From Sphingomonas sp. Leaf357 (lineage in GTDB: Bacteria > Pseudomonadota > Alphaproteobacteria > Sphingomonadales > Sphingomonadaceae): a DNA stretch of 64,000 nt. Shown piece after piece: positions 42,185 through 53,960 of this stretch (its first letter is position 1; every line of letters begins with the position of its first letter). Location: assembly GCF_001423845.1 (NCBI RefSeq), contig NZ_LMPM01000003.1, positions 248,001 through 312,000 on the forward strand, read 5' to 3'. The notes under the pieces were generated by a model. That model had not been told where the DNA came from, ran no database searches, and was given only the letters and a program-made list of their open reading frames with translations. The translations under genes were made by a program, and so were the position numbers.

Positions 42185-43600
42185 TTACCCCATCTGCCGC
42201 TTGACGCTCGCCATCGTCGCCTTGCCGTAAGGCGGCTTCAGCCCCGCCAGCTTGGCCACGTCGAACCGCGCCTGTTTGTACACCGCCTTGGCGTGGCTGA
42301 ACGTCATGAACCCGTCGCGCCCGTGATACGCGCCCATGCCCGAAGGCCCGACGCCGCCGAACGGCAATTCCTCCATGCTGATGTGGAAGATCACGTCGTC
42401 CAGCGTCACCCCGCCCGCGATCGTCCGGTCGAGCACGCGCCGCCGCTCGCCCGCATCGCCGCCGAAATAATATAGTCCCAGCGGCCGGTCGCGCCGGTTG
42501 ACCTGCGCGATCGCATCCTCGATCCCCGCATAGCGCCGCACCGGCAGCACCGGCCCGAAGATTTCCTCCTGCATCACCGCCATGTCGTCGGTCACTTCTG
42601 TCACGATGTGCAGCGGCATCTTGCGCGCATTGGACGCGCCGAAATCCTCGTTCCCCGGATTGACCACCTCGACGTTCGCGCCCTTCGCGCGGGCATCGTC
42701 GATCAGGTCGGTCAGCCGCTGGAAATGCCGGTCGTTCACCACCGATGTATAGTCGGGATTGCTCAGCAATGTCGGATACATCGCGGTCGCCGCGCTGCGC
42801 AACCCGTCCACCACCGCCGCCTCGTCGCCCGCCTCGACCAGCATGTAATCCGGCGCGAGGCAGATCTGTCCGGCGTTCAGCATCTTGCCCAGCGCCACCC
42901 GCTCGGTCGCCTGTTTCAGGTCGGCGCCCTTGCCGACGATCACCGGCGATTTCCCGCCCAGTTCCAGCGTCACCGGCACCAGATTGTCCGCTGCCGCATG
43001 CAGGATATGCTTGCCGACCGACGTTGCCCCGGTGAAGATCAGATGATCGAATGGCAGCGACGCGAACGCCTTGCCCACCTCCGGCCCGCCAGACACGAAT
43101 GCCAGTTCGTCCGCCGCGAAATACGTCCCCGCCACCTCTTCGAAAAGGGCGGCGACGCGCGGCGTGAACTCGCTGGTCTTCACCATCGCCCGGTTGCCCG
43201 CCGCGAAGATGCCGGCCAGCGGCGCCATGACCAGATTGACCGGGAAATTCCACGGCGCGATCACGCCGACTACCCCCTTGGGCTGATATTCCACCCAGGC
43301 CTTCGCCCCCAGCAGCCCGAGCGGAAACTGCACCGGTCGCTTGCTCCGCTGCGCCCAGCTGTCGACCGATTTGATCGCATGCCGGATCGGGGCGACCGAC
43401 GCGGCGATATCGGTCAGCATCGATTGCTCACGGCTGCGATGCCCGAAATCCTCCGACAGCGCGTCGCAGAACGCCTCGGCATGGTCCGAAATCATCGCCG
43501 CCGCGCGCTTCAACCGATCCTTGCGCGTCGCGATCGACACCGGCAGTTCGCCTATGAACGCCGCGCGCTGAGCCGTGAGAACCGCCTGCAGATCGATCAT
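42185..43600 (-). CDS. Coniferyl-aldehyde dehydrogenase-like enzyme
   Basis: The ATG at 43600 (MIDLQAVLTAQRAAF) gives 471 residues; the frame continues upstream only by chance. Catalytic Cys247 is in GQICLAPDY, general base Glu213 in LELGGK, and Asn118 in PWNFP. The short class-3-like architecture (WVEYQPKGVVGVIAPWN, EELPFGGVGPSGMGAYHG) matches the coniferyl-aldehyde dehydrogenase (CalB) group, which oxidises aromatic and medium-chain aldehydes with NAD(P). Actual substrate is not known. Confidence 0.9.
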   Translation of the reverse strand: MIDLQAVLTAQRAAFIGELPVSIATRKDRLKRAAAMISDHAEAFCDALSEDFGHRSREQSMLTDIAASVAPIRHAIKSVDSWAQRSKRPVQFPLGLLGAKAWVEYQPKGVVGVIAPWNFPVNLVMAPLAGIFAAGNRAMVKTSEFTPRVAALFEEVAGTYFAADELAFVSGGPEVGKAFASLPFDHLIFTGATSVGKHILHAAADNLVPVTLELGGKSPVIVGKGADLKQATERVALGKMLNAGQICLAPDYMLVEAGDEAAVVDGLRSAATAMYPTLLSNPDYTSVVNDRHFQRLTDLIDDARAKGANVEVVNPGNEDFGASNARKMPLHIVTEVTDDMAVMQEEIFGPVLPVRRYAGIEDAIAQVNRRDRPLGLYYFGGDAGERRRVLDRTIAGGVTLDDVIFHISMEELPFGGVGPSGMGAYHGRDGFMTFSHAKAVYKQARFDVAKLAGLKPPYGKATMASVKRQMG

Positions 43601-43611
43601 GTCGCTCGTCC

Positions 43612-44040
43612 CTATGCTTTGGCGCAGCCGATGATCCCGACCACCGCGACCACGACGCTGTCCTTTCCGATACGATCGATCCTGAGCGTCGCGTCTCGCA
43701 CCGCCGCCCCGTCCTTCAGATCGGCGCGCGCTTCGACCTTCATGTCGAGCACCGCCGTCACGCCACCACCGGCATATTCGGTCACCCCGGCAAAGCCATA
43801 GCCGCCACCGCCACCATTCTGCCCGGTGCGCGCGACATCGGTCACCGCCCCGCCGATCGAGACCCGCAACTGCGCGGGGTCGGCGCTCGCCATCGCCACG
43901 AACGCCGGCGTCTCGCCTTTGGCGAACAGATAGGCCGCGCACCCCTTCGCCGGCAGCGCCTGTTTCGGCAGCACGTCGATCGGCAGGCCGGAAACCGGCG
44001 CATCGGCCATCAGGGCGAGCAGGAGTGCGATCAGCATCAT
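43612..44040 (-). CDS. Unknown exported protein
   Basis: The ATG at 44040 (or 44037) gives 142 residues. A short signal peptide (MLIALLLALMADA) precedes a domain of beta character with two cysteines (GCAAYLF and IIGCAKA) that may pair. The Gly-rich GGGGGYGF loop is notable. It overlaps the prepilin peptidase stop by 4 bases and so is coupled to it, which suggests a periplasmic or secretion-related role, but no family is recognised. Confidence 0.75.
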   Translation of the reverse strand: MMLIALLLALMADAPVSGLPIDVLPKQALPAKGCAAYLFAKGETPAFVAMASADPAQLRVSIGGAVTDVARTGQNGGGGGYGFAGVTEYAGGGVTAVLDMKVEARADLKDGAAVRDATLRIDRIGKDSVVVAVVGIIGCAKA

Positions 44041-44804
44041 CGCGGAAATCCTAGCAGGAACAGCCACGCCGGGTAAGCCGCGATCGCCAGCAACGCGCCG
44101 AACGGGACGCGCGTCTCCAACGTCGCCCTGCGGCCGAGCATCATGCCGACCGCGACCAGCGCCAGCCCGGTCATCGCCGCCAACAGCAACACCGCCGGCA
44201 GCATCGCCCAGCCGAGCCACAGCCCGATCGCCCCGAGCAACTTGGGATCGCCCCCACCGAGCCCCTCACGCTTGCGCAGCATTCTGTAGCCCGCCCCGAT
44301 CGCCCACAGAACACCGAACCCGGCAACGCCGCCGATCGCCCGGTCGCGCCAGCCCGGCTCCACGCCCAGCAGCCCCGTCGCCAACCCGGCCAGCGCTAGC
44401 GTGCCGGTCAGCCGATCAGGCAGCCAGAATTCCGTCGCGTCCAGCGCCGCCAGCGCCAGCAACAGCCAGCCGAACACCGCCCCCGCCAACCCAGTCGCCC
44501 CGGGCACTATGATCCCGGCAACCACACCGATCCCCAACGCCGCCAGCTCGATCTGCCAATGTCGTGCGTCGATCTTGGCACCACAGGCGCGGCACCGCCC
44601 CCGCGCCAGCGATGCGCTCAGCAACGGCACCAGATCGCGCGCGCGCAACGCCACGCCGCAGGCATCGCAATGCGACCGCCCGGTCATAACCGATCGCCCC
44701 TGCGGCCAGCGGATCGCCAACGTCGCGATGAAGCTGCCCAGGATCGCCCCGAGCACACCCAGCCCGGCCGGCCAGAACAGCAATTCGGGCGTCAGGATTC
44801 CCAT
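44037..44804 (-). CDS. Prepilin peptidase (A24 family)
   Basis: Two hundred and fifty-five residues with about seven membrane segments. The cytoplasmic zinc-binding loop has CDAC and CRAC pairs, as in full-length PilD/GspO enzymes with N-methylase function. The catalytic aspartates lie in ALDATEFWLPD and in GGGDPKLLGAIG (the GxGD motif). It cleaves and methylates type IV prepilins or type II pseudopilins. No pilin or secretion genes are in the window, so it acts on proteins encoded elsewhere. Confidence 0.9.
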   Translation of the reverse strand: MGILTPELLFWPAGLGVLGAILGSFIATLAIRWPQGRSVMTGRSHCDACGVALRARDLVPLLSASLARGRCRACGAKIDARHWQIELAALGIGVVAGIIVPGATGLAGAVFGWLLLALAALDATEFWLPDRLTGTLALAGLATGLLGVEPGWRDRAIGGVAGFGVLWAIGAGYRMLRKREGLGGGDPKLLGAIGLWLGWAMLPAVLLLAAMTGLALVAVGMMLGRRATLETRVPFGALLAIAAYPAWLFLLGFPR

Positions 44805-44969
44805 GCCGGAGCGATAAGCGGCCCGATCGGCCCCGTCACCATTTTACGTCGCCGTCCGCCCGGAATGGACGGCAAACGCAAACAACGCTCCGGCACGTCC
44901 GCGCCATTTGTAAACCGTCCCCTCCCCCATTAGATCGCACGCAACACATTCGCGCGAGAGGCCTAAATC

Positions 44970-46160
44970 ATGACCACTACCGATCCCGTCGTCATCCTGT
45001 CCTACGCCCGCACGCCGATGGGCAGCTTTCAGGGCAGCCTCGCCGGGGCCACCGCCGTCGATCTCGGCGCCACCGCGGTGAAGGCGGCGGTCGAGCGTGC
45101 CGGCGTGGACGGCGCGGACGTCGAGCGCATCTATATGGGCTGCGTTCTGCCCGCCGGCCTCGGCCAGGCTCCTGCACGCCAGGCCGCGCTCAAGGCAGGC
45201 CTGCCGATGTCGGTCGAGGCGACCACGGTAAACAAGATGTGCGGCTCCGGCATGCAGGCCGCGATCATGGGCGCGGATGCCCTCGCCGCCGGGTCGGTCG
45301 ACCTGCTCGTCGTCGGCGGCATGGAGAGCATGACCAATGCGCCGTACATTCTCGCCAAGCATCGCGGCGGCGCGCGCATGGGGCATGATCGCGTGATGGA
45401 TTCGATGTTCCTCGATGGCCTGGAGGACGCCTACGAACCCGGCCGAGCGATGGGCAGCTTCGCCGAGGAAACCGCCGGCGAATATCAGTTCACGCGGGCC
45501 GCGCAGGACGATTACGCCATCGCCTCGCTCACCCGCGCGCAGGCCGCTCAAGGCAGCGGCGCGTTCGACCGGGAGATCACCTCGGTCGAGATCACCGGCC
45601 GCAAGGGCACTGAAACCATCACCGCCGACGAACAGCCGCCCAAGGGCAATGCCGACAAGATCCCGACGCTGAAGCCCGCCTTCGCCAAGGACGGCACGAT
45701 CACCGCCGCCAACGCCTCGTCCATCTCGGACGGTGCCGCCGCGCTGGTGATGACGCGCCAGAGCGTCGCCGACGCGCACGGCCTCAAGCCCGTCGCCCGC
45801 ATCGTCGGGCATGCCGCTTACGCGCACGAACCCGCCAAGTTCACCACCGCGCCGGTCAGCGCGATCCAGAAGCTGCTCGCCAAGACCGGCTGGAGCGTAG
45901 GCGACGTGGATCTGTTCGAGATCAACGAAGCCTTCGCCGTCGTCTCGATGATCGCCATGCGCGACCTCGACATTCCCCATGACAAGGTCAACGTGAACGG
46001 CGGCGCCACCGCGCTCGGCCATCCGATCGGTGCCAGCGGCGCCCGCATCCTCGCCACCCTGATCGCCGCGCTGCAAAACCGCGGCCTGAAAAAGGGCGTC
46101 GCGGCGCTCTGCATCGGCGGCGGAGAGGCGACGGCTGTGGCGGTGGAATTGGTGGGGTAG
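44970..46160 (+). CDS. Acetyl-CoA C-acetyltransferase (thiolase)
   Basis: Three hundred and ninety-six residues. The nucleophile Cys91 lies in VNKMCGSGMQ, the catalytic His in NGGATALGHPIGASG, and the second Cys in ALCIGGGEATA. This biosynthetic-type thiolase joins two acetyl-CoA to acetoacetyl-CoA (as in PhaA or AtoB) or works in reverse. There is no beta-oxidation or PHB partner beside it. A hairpin terminator lies 65 bases downstream. Confidence 0.94.
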   Translation: MTTTDPVVILSYARTPMGSFQGSLAGATAVDLGATAVKAAVERAGVDGADVERIYMGCVLPAGLGQAPARQAALKAGLPMSVEATTVNKMCGSGMQAAIMGADALAAGSVDLLVVGGMESMTNAPYILAKHRGGARMGHDRVMDSMFLDGLEDAYEPGRAMGSFAEETAGEYQFTRAAQDDYAIASLTRAQAAQGSGAFDREITSVEITGRKGTETITADEQPPKGNADKIPTLKPAFAKDGTITAANASSISDGAAALVMTRQSVADAHGLKPVARIVGHAAYAHEPAKFTTAPVSAIQKLLAKTGWSVGDVDLFEINEAFAVVSMIAMRDLDIPHDKVNVNGGATALGHPIGASGARILATLIAALQNRGLKKGVAALCIGGGEATAVAVELVG

Positions 46161-46224
46161 GCCTCCACGGCGTCTCGCGTGCTTCACCCCGCTGATCGGC
46201 GAGCAGCGTCTCTCGCGGACACGG

Positions 46225-46256
46225 AAAGCCGTCGATCTGGCGATCGACGGCTTTTT
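46225..46256 (+). terminator. Intrinsic terminator downstream of the thiolase gene
   Basis: AGCCGTCGATC (46227-46237) pairs perfectly with GATCGACGGCT (46242-46252) around TGGC, followed by TTTT on the plus strand. It also lies 30 bases beyond the stop of the minus-strand PEP-CTERM remnant and could serve both, with only three Ts on that side. Confidence 0.88.
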
Positions 46257-46281
46257 CTTAGCCTCGTATCGGGCTGTCAAA

Positions 46282-46419
46282 TCAGGCGGAGGTGAGCCGG
46301 GCAGCGGTCTTGCGGCGACCGCCCATTGCGAAACCGACGAGATCGAAACCCGCCACCATCATCGCCCAGATCGCCGGCTCGGGCTTACGGGCGCGATCAC
46401 GATGCAGCAGACATCCCAA
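46282..46419 (-). pseudogene. Orphan C-terminal tail of a PEPxxWA-CTERM protein
   Basis: The frame ends in KPEPAIWAMMVAGFDLVGF and a basic GGRRKTAARLTSA tail, a complete PEPxxWA-CTERM sorting signal (46,282-46,383). Upstream in frame there are only about a dozen codons before the stop of the GNAT gene, with no signal peptide or mature domain. The body of the gene has been lost. The stop-to-terminator distance equals that of the other two PEP-CTERM genes in the window, which supports a relic of a real gene. Confidence 0.7.
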
Positions 46420-46439
46420 CCACCAATTGCGGTCCGGCT

Positions 46440-46898
46440 TCAGCCCAGCCCCAACGTATAATACCGGCTGAACCCCGTATCCGAATAGCCCGCGAACGGC
46501 CCGCACGTCTCGAACCCCGCACGCTCGTACATCGCCCGCGCCGCCGCGAACGCCGCGTTGCTGCCCGTTTCCAGGCTCAGCCGCGCGTAGCCCCGCGCGC
46601 GCGCCTCGGCGATCAGATAGCCCAGCATCATACCCCCCGCGCCGCGGCGCAGCTGGTCGGGCGCGGTCCGCATCGATTTCAGCTCGCCATGCGCGGCATC
46701 CAGTTCCTTCATCGCGCCCAGCGCCAGCAGCGTCTCTCCCTCCCACGCCGACCAGACCGTTACGTCCGGCGCGCGCAACCCGTTATGGTCGAGCGCGAAC
46801 ACCGCGCCCGGCGGGGAATTCTCCAACGCCTGCGCCAGGTGATAATCGAGCAACGCGATCACCGCCGGATGCGACAGATCGTCGCGGGCGATCCGCAT
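46440..46898 (-). CDS. GNAT-family N-acetyltransferase
   Basis: The ATG at 46898 (MRIARDDLSHPAVIALL) gives 152 residues. The acetyl-CoA loop is LRRGAGGMMLGYLIAEARARG, with the R-x-x-G-x-G/A pattern in RRGAGG, and the motif B strand is YARLSLETGS. AMYERAGF is the usual C-terminal block. The sequence resembles the PsiE/YafP-type small-molecule acetyltransferases. The substrate is not known. The SH3 gene lies 5 bases upstream, so both are probably co-transcribed. Confidence 0.9.
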   Translation of the reverse strand: MRIARDDLSHPAVIALLDYHLAQALENSPPGAVFALDHNGLRAPDVTVWSAWEGETLLALGAMKELDAAHGELKSMRTAPDQLRRGAGGMMLGYLIAEARARGYARLSLETGSNAAFAAARAMYERAGFETCGPFAGYSDTGFSRYYTLGLG

Positions 46899-46903
46899 CG
46901 CGC

Positions 46904-47395
46904 TCAGAACTGCTCCTCGGGATCGACGCCCCACAGATGCGACGTCTCGATGAAGCCGCCGCGCCCGCGCACGTCGAAATGGCACCAGCCGCGCGTGCAC
47001 TTGCTCAGCCGTCCGACCACGCCCGGCGCCACCCGCCACGTCACTTTCGCGCCGGGTCGCGGCGATTCCTGCAACTCCGCCACCTGCCCGACGATTAAGG
47101 CGGTGCGGGTCTCGCTGATCAGCGTGCCCATGATCCAGCCCTGGATCCCGCCCGGATCCTCCACCTTCATCCACGCGCCACGCTCGTACACCGCCAGCAC
47201 CTTCACCGGCAGATCGGCGCGCTGATACAGCCAGCTCGCCGGATAGCTCCGCGCCGGACCGGTCCGCATCCGCGCCTTGCCGGCCGAGATCGAGCCGTAA
47301 TACGGCGTCTTCTTCTGCACCAGCGCCGCCATCGCGCCCGAGCCCAACAGCGCGGCCGCCCCGCACGCGAGCAGAAGTCTCGCAGCCCTACGCAT
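46904..47395 (-). CDS. Exported SH3-domain protein
   Basis: One hundred and sixty-three residues with a signal peptide (LLLACGAAALLGSGAMAA). The rest consists of bacterial SH3-type repeats: ARMRTGPARSYPASWLYQRADLPVKVL is the first, and GWCHFDVRGRGGFIETSHLWGVDP the second, cited here by their ends. SH3_3/SH3_4 proteins bind cell-wall peptides in the periplasm. The GNAT gene follows on the same strand with a 5-base gap. The start faces the divergent 2-hydroxyacid dehydrogenase gene. Confidence 0.88.
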   Translation of the reverse strand: MRRAARLLLACGAAALLGSGAMAALVQKKTPYYGSISAGKARMRTGPARSYPASWLYQRADLPVKVLAVYERGAWMKVEDPGGIQGWIMGTLISETRTALIVGQVAELQESPRPGAKVTWRVAPGVVGRLSKCTRGWCHFDVRGRGGFIETSHLWGVDPEEQF

Positions 47396-47491
47396 ACATT
47401 GCCCCTTGAAAACCGGCCTGCCTTCTACGCCCTACCGCACGGCCGCATCAACCACATTGACGCCGCCGACCGCCTCCGCCAAGCCACGAAC

Positions 47492-48487
47492 ATGCCCGAA
47501 ACGAGACGCCCCACTCCAAAGGTTTTCGTCACGCGCGAACTCACCGATGCGGTGATGGACCGGATGGAGCAGCTGTTCGACACGACCAACAACCGCACCG
47601 ACGCGCCGCTCTCGCCCGAACAGCTGCGCGCCGCCGTGCAGGATTGCGACGTGCTCGTCCCCACCGTCACCGACGAGATCGACGCCGCGCTGATCGAGTC
47701 CGCCGGCCCGCGCCTGAAACTGATCGCCAATTACGGTGCCGGCGTGAACCATATCGACCTGAAGGCGGCGCGGGCCCGCGGCATCATCGTCACCAACACG
47801 CCCGGCGTCCTGACCGAGGACACCGCCGACATGACGATGGCGCTGATCCTCTCCGTGCCCCGCCGGCTCGCCGAAGGCGAGAAGCTCGTCCGCTCGGGCC
47901 AGTGGACCGGCTGGAGCCCCGGCGGCATGCTCGGCCACCGCATCGGTGGCAAGGCGCTGGGCATCGTCGGCATGGGGCGCATCGGCCAGGCGGTGGCGCT
48001 GCGCGCCCGCGCCTTCGGCCTCTCGGTCCATTACCACAATCGCCACCGCCTGCCCGCCGTGCTGGAGGCGCAGCTCGCCGCGACCTGGCACGAGGATCTC
48101 GACACGATGCTCGGCAGCATCGACATCCTGACGATCCACACGCCGCTCAATGCCGACAGCAAGAGCCTGATCGACGCCCGCCGCATCGCCCTGCTCCGCC
48201 CTCACGTCTATCTGATCAACGCCGCGCGCGGCGGCATCGTCGATGAAGACGCGCTCACCGCCGCGCTGGAATCCGGCGACCTCGCCGGTGCCGGGCTGGA
48301 CGTGTGGAAGCACGAGCCTCGGATCGACCCCCGCCTGCTCGCGCTCCCCAACGTCGTCATGCTGCCGCATATGGGATCGGCGACGTTCGAAGGCCGCATG
48401 GCCACGGGTGATCGCGTGATCCAGAACATCCGCATGTGGGCCGACGGCCACCGCCCGCAGGATCAGGTGCTGGAGGGCTGGGCCTGA
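47492..48487 (+). CDS. D-2-hydroxyacid dehydrogenase (glyoxylate/hydroxypyruvate reductase type)
   Basis: The ATG at 47492 (MPETRRPTPKVFVTREL) gives 331 residues, the usual size. The NAD(P) motif is GMGRIGQAVAL. The catalytic Arg is in NAARGGIVDE, Glu in HEPRIDPRLL and His in PHMGSAT. These features match the GyaR/GhrB group that reduces glyoxylate and hydroxypyruvate. The C-terminus overlaps the convergent terminase-like gene by 25 bases. Confidence 0.9.
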   Translation: MPETRRPTPKVFVTRELTDAVMDRMEQLFDTTNNRTDAPLSPEQLRAAVQDCDVLVPTVTDEIDAALIESAGPRLKLIANYGAGVNHIDLKAARARGIIVTNTPGVLTEDTADMTMALILSVPRRLAEGEKLVRSGQWTGWSPGGMLGHRIGGKALGIVGMGRIGQAVALRARAFGLSVHYHNRHRLPAVLEAQLAATWHEDLDTMLGSIDILTIHTPLNADSKSLIDARRIALLRPHVYLINAARGGIVDEDALTAALESGDLAGAGLDVWKHEPRIDPRLLALPNVVMLPHMGSATFEGRMATGDRVIQNIRMWADGHRPQDQVLEGWA

Positions 48488-49197
48488 TCCCCCGGCCGGT
48501 CGCCGGCCGGCGGCTGTGGCGCCTTCGTCCGCGCCCGGACGATCGCCTGGATCTTCCGCGTCAGGCTCGCCTCGACCTCGGCGATCGACAGTAGCCGCTC
48601 GCAGAAAGACCCACCGGCCCGCTCGCACGCTGCCCGTGCCGCGGCTTCCAGTTCGGCCTGAGTCGCCGTGGCGAGATCGGGCTGCTCCGGCGTCCCCACC
48701 GGCACACGGTGGCGGTACAGCATCCCGAGGCAGGAATCCGAATACCGCCGCTTCACGCCCACCTGAACCCCGCCGTGGAACACCGGTTCGTCCCAGCCCT
48801 CGACGCCGCGTTCGTACGCCGCCTGCTCCAGGATCGGCGCGACGATCGATACCGCCTTGTCCCATGCGGCGGCGAATTCGGGCGATCGCTTGCGCAGGCG
48901 TTCCGCCGACGTCCTCGACATGCCCACCCGCTTGCAGGCGTCCGTCACCGATCCGAGTTCGGCCAGGCCACGCAGGAACGTCCGCTGCCGGATCGGCGTC
49001 CAGCCGTCGTTGCGATGGCGCAGCGGCACGATCACGTCCGGTACCCCTTTCGCGGCGCGCGGCGCGGGCTTCTTTCGCTGGGCTTTCGGCGTCGCCTTTT
49101 TGGGCGCGCTCGTCACAGACGCCGCTGTTCCATCGACGACCATAGGTCCGGTCGCCTTGCGCCCGCGCCTCCGCCCGGACCCCGTTGTATCGTTCAT
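48463..49197 (-). CDS. Terminase-small-subunit-like DNA-binding protein
   Basis: Two hundred and forty-four residues. An unstructured, Lys/Arg/Pro/Ala-rich N-terminus (about 1-55) is followed by a helix-turn-helix (RQRTFLRGLAELGSVTDACKRVGMSRTSAERLRKR, quoted by its core SVTDACKRVGMS). A helical C-terminus comes last. The HTH is that of phage terminase small subunits and related transposon-end binders. The gene stands alone in core sequence, with no phage neighbours, so a domesticated regulator is as likely as a phage relic. It ends inside the 3' end of the dehydrogenase gene. Confidence 0.7.
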   Translation of the reverse strand: MNDTTGSGRRRGRKATGPMVVDGTAASVTSAPKKATPKAQRKKPAPRAAKGVPDVIVPLRHRNDGWTPIRQRTFLRGLAELGSVTDACKRVGMSRTSAERLRKRSPEFAAAWDKAVSIVAPILEQAAYERGVEGWDEPVFHGGVQVGVKRRYSDSCLGMLYRHRVPVGTPEQPDLATATQAELEAAARAACERAGGSFCERLLSIAEVEASLTRKIQAIVRARTKAPQPPAGDRPGDQAQPSST

Positions 49198-49335
49198 AAA
49201 GCCCTCCTCACTGATCGAGTCGAGCGCACCAGATATTACAGCTCACATCCTGTAGGAAAGAACATTTTGGGAACAAACGCCTGGCGTCTCTCCCGGGGAC
49301 GCCATCGGATCGATCCACATCGTCCCGAAAACAGC

Positions 49336-49364
49336 AAAAGCCGCCGGTCTTGCGACCGGCGGCT
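49336..49364 (-). terminator. Intrinsic terminator of the PEP-CTERM metalloprotease gene
   Basis: AGCCGCCGGTC (49339-49349) pairs perfectly with GACCGGCGGCT (49354-49364) with a 4-base loop. The minus strand ends in TTTT. It lies 30 bases beyond the stop. Confidence 0.9.
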
Positions 49365-49393
49365 CGAGCCCCCCCTACCGAAGTAGCGGAATT

Positions 49394-50614
49394 TTAGGCG
49401 AAGGCGACCTTGGCGGTGCGGCGGCGATAGCGTGCCGATGCGCCGACCATGCCGAAGCCCAGGATCATCATGCCCCAGGTCGTCGGCTCGGGGACCGCGA
49501 CGGCGAACGCGCGATAGGCGTCGGCCGTGGTGTAGCGGTAGCCCGAATTGCCGAGCACGTCGAAGCCGATGTTCCAGCCGATCGCGTCATAGGCGGCCAG
49601 GTCGAGCGCGGTGATTTCCTGCATCTGGCCGTAGCCCGACGTCGGATCGAGAATGCCGAGCTGCGGAACCCCCGATGCGCTGTCCTTCCAATGCGATGCC
49701 TGGCGACCGTCGCCGTTCAATACGCCCGTCGAGAAACGCGAGTCACCGAACAGCTGCGTCACGCCACCATCGATCGAGAAATACGGCACGTTCTGCGTCG
49801 ACCAGTCGAGATTGCCGGCCGAGCTGTAGCGGAACAGATCGAGCTGGCTCATCACGACGAAGCCTTCGAGCGAGCTGAGCGACGTGCTGCCCGGCGAAGT
49901 GCGCGCGTCGACTGAGTCGACACCGCTGACGAAGCCCAGAGCGTGGCCGATTTCGTGGATTGCGACACCGATGAAGTCGAACGAGTCCGAAGAGATGCCA
50001 TCGGTCGGATCGAAGTCGAACTTGAACAGGTTGCTGAACGTGATGCTGCCGTCCGCGCCCGTGTTGGTGATCGCCGCGCCGTTCACGTCGACGGTTGCGC
50101 CCATCGCCTTGGCCGAAGCCTTGGTGACGGCCACGGTCGAGTTGTTGACGCTGCCGTCATTGTCGATGCGGGTCGACAGATCGGTGTAGCCGTTGGTCGC
50201 GTTGACGCCGTTGGCAAAGCCATTCGAGATGGCCGAGACTGCGCCCGCGCCGGCGATCGCGGTGCTGGTGCCCAGCGGACGCAGGTTGGCGACGGCCTGG
50301 TTGTCGAGTGCGCTGGTCTTGTCCGCGTTGAGGAGCGAATAGGCCTGGTTCATCGACAGCAGCGAGCGCGTGCTGCCGGTCGAGCCGAGAATGCCGGTGC
50401 CGAGCGCCGAGAACCCGATGTTCAGGTTGATCGTGACGTTGTCCTTGAGGACCGATGCCCAATAGGCGGCTGCGATCTCGAACCCTGCGCGTGCCTGCGT
50501 GCCGACTGCGGCGCCGCCGGTGTCGGTGAGAACGAACGTAGTAGCCTGTGCCGTGCCTGCCGAAAGCACGCCGAGCGCCGCGACGGACGCGAGTAAACGC
50601 TTGGAAATTTTCAT
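49394..50614 (-). CDS. PEPxxWA-CTERM metalloprotease (NF038122-like)
   Basis: The ATG at 50614 (MKISKRLLASVAALGVLSAG) begins a signal peptide and gives 406 residues. HEIGHALGF (220-228) is the zinc-binding HExxHxxG motif of metzincins. The enzyme should be an exported zinc endopeptidase. The C-terminus VPEPTTWGMMILGFGMVGAS followed by RYRRR is the PEPxxWA-CTERM sorting signal. It lies alone, with a terminator behind it and a 649-base gap in front. Confidence 0.9.
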   Translation of the reverse strand: MKISKRLLASVAALGVLSAGTAQATTFVLTDTGGAAVGTQARAGFEIAAAYWASVLKDNVTINLNIGFSALGTGILGSTGSTRSLLSMNQAYSLLNADKTSALDNQAVANLRPLGTSTAIAGAGAVSAISNGFANGVNATNGYTDLSTRIDNDGSVNNSTVAVTKASAKAMGATVDVNGAAITNTGADGSITFSNLFKFDFDPTDGISSDSFDFIGVAIHEIGHALGFVSGVDSVDARTSPGSTSLSSLEGFVVMSQLDLFRYSSAGNLDWSTQNVPYFSIDGGVTQLFGDSRFSTGVLNGDGRQASHWKDSASGVPQLGILDPTSGYGQMQEITALDLAAYDAIGWNIGFDVLGNSGYRYTTADAYRAFAVAVPEPTTWGMMILGFGMVGASARYRRRTAKVAFA

Positions 50615-51263
50615 GAACCAACCCCTGATTTTTCGGAGCAAAATGCTCCACCCCATTCGCCTTCCCATTCCGAGAATGTTAACGAATTGTTCATAGTGTT
50701 GCGGTGCGGGGTACGCGGTGTCAAGGCGCAAAAGCGGAAAGTAAGAGGCAGGGCGGCCCCTCTTGGGCGTCTGCGTCGCAACTTGTCTCGATAAGAGACA
50801 TGTGAGCCGTGACGGCCGTTTTTATATGGGCCGAAAGTACCCCCGCATCCCAGGCGTGCGGCGCGTCTTGACGAACGTGGTGAACGTCCGGTCGGCCTAG
50901 GTCTCGTGCGCATCTGCCGCACTATCGGACGAGTCCGGGCCGGCGATTCCTGGGATCGCGAATTACCGCATCTTTGAGGCGACTTTTCCGGAGATCGATG
51001 AACGGACCCGTATCCCCTTTCTGCAGGCGAAGTCCGTCCATCCGGCTTCGATAATGCGACACTGGGTCGTCGCCGTCGCGTGGAGGGCGCTTGAGGTTCG
51101 GCTGCATACCGCTCCCCCACGCCCTTCCCCTCCAACACACCCCTTGCTAAGGCGCACCCGACTCTAGCCATTTCGCCCCGGCCGGAGGCGCGCGCACGCG
51201 AGATGCCTCGCTTCCCCGCCGCGCCCCGTCCGGGACATTATCCAAGGGAAGGACCCGCCGCTC
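50615..51263. other. Divergent intergenic region before acnA
   Basis: About 650 bases with no convincing gene; frames on either strand are Arg-rich chance frames. On the minus strand TTGACA near 50,729 precedes the metalloprotease, but no good -10 follows at 17 bases. TGTCTC-gataa-GAGACA near 50,784 is an operator-like palindrome. The promoter of acnA should lie in the last 200 bases. Confidence 0.45.

Positions 51264-53956
<2,693 letters not shown>

Positions 53957-53960
<4 letters not shown>

Noticed and set aside
43612..44220. A longer (202-residue) form of the small exported protein
   Set aside because: The extra codons lie inside the prepilin peptidase gene. The ATG at 44,040 gives a clean signal peptide and a 4-base overlap.
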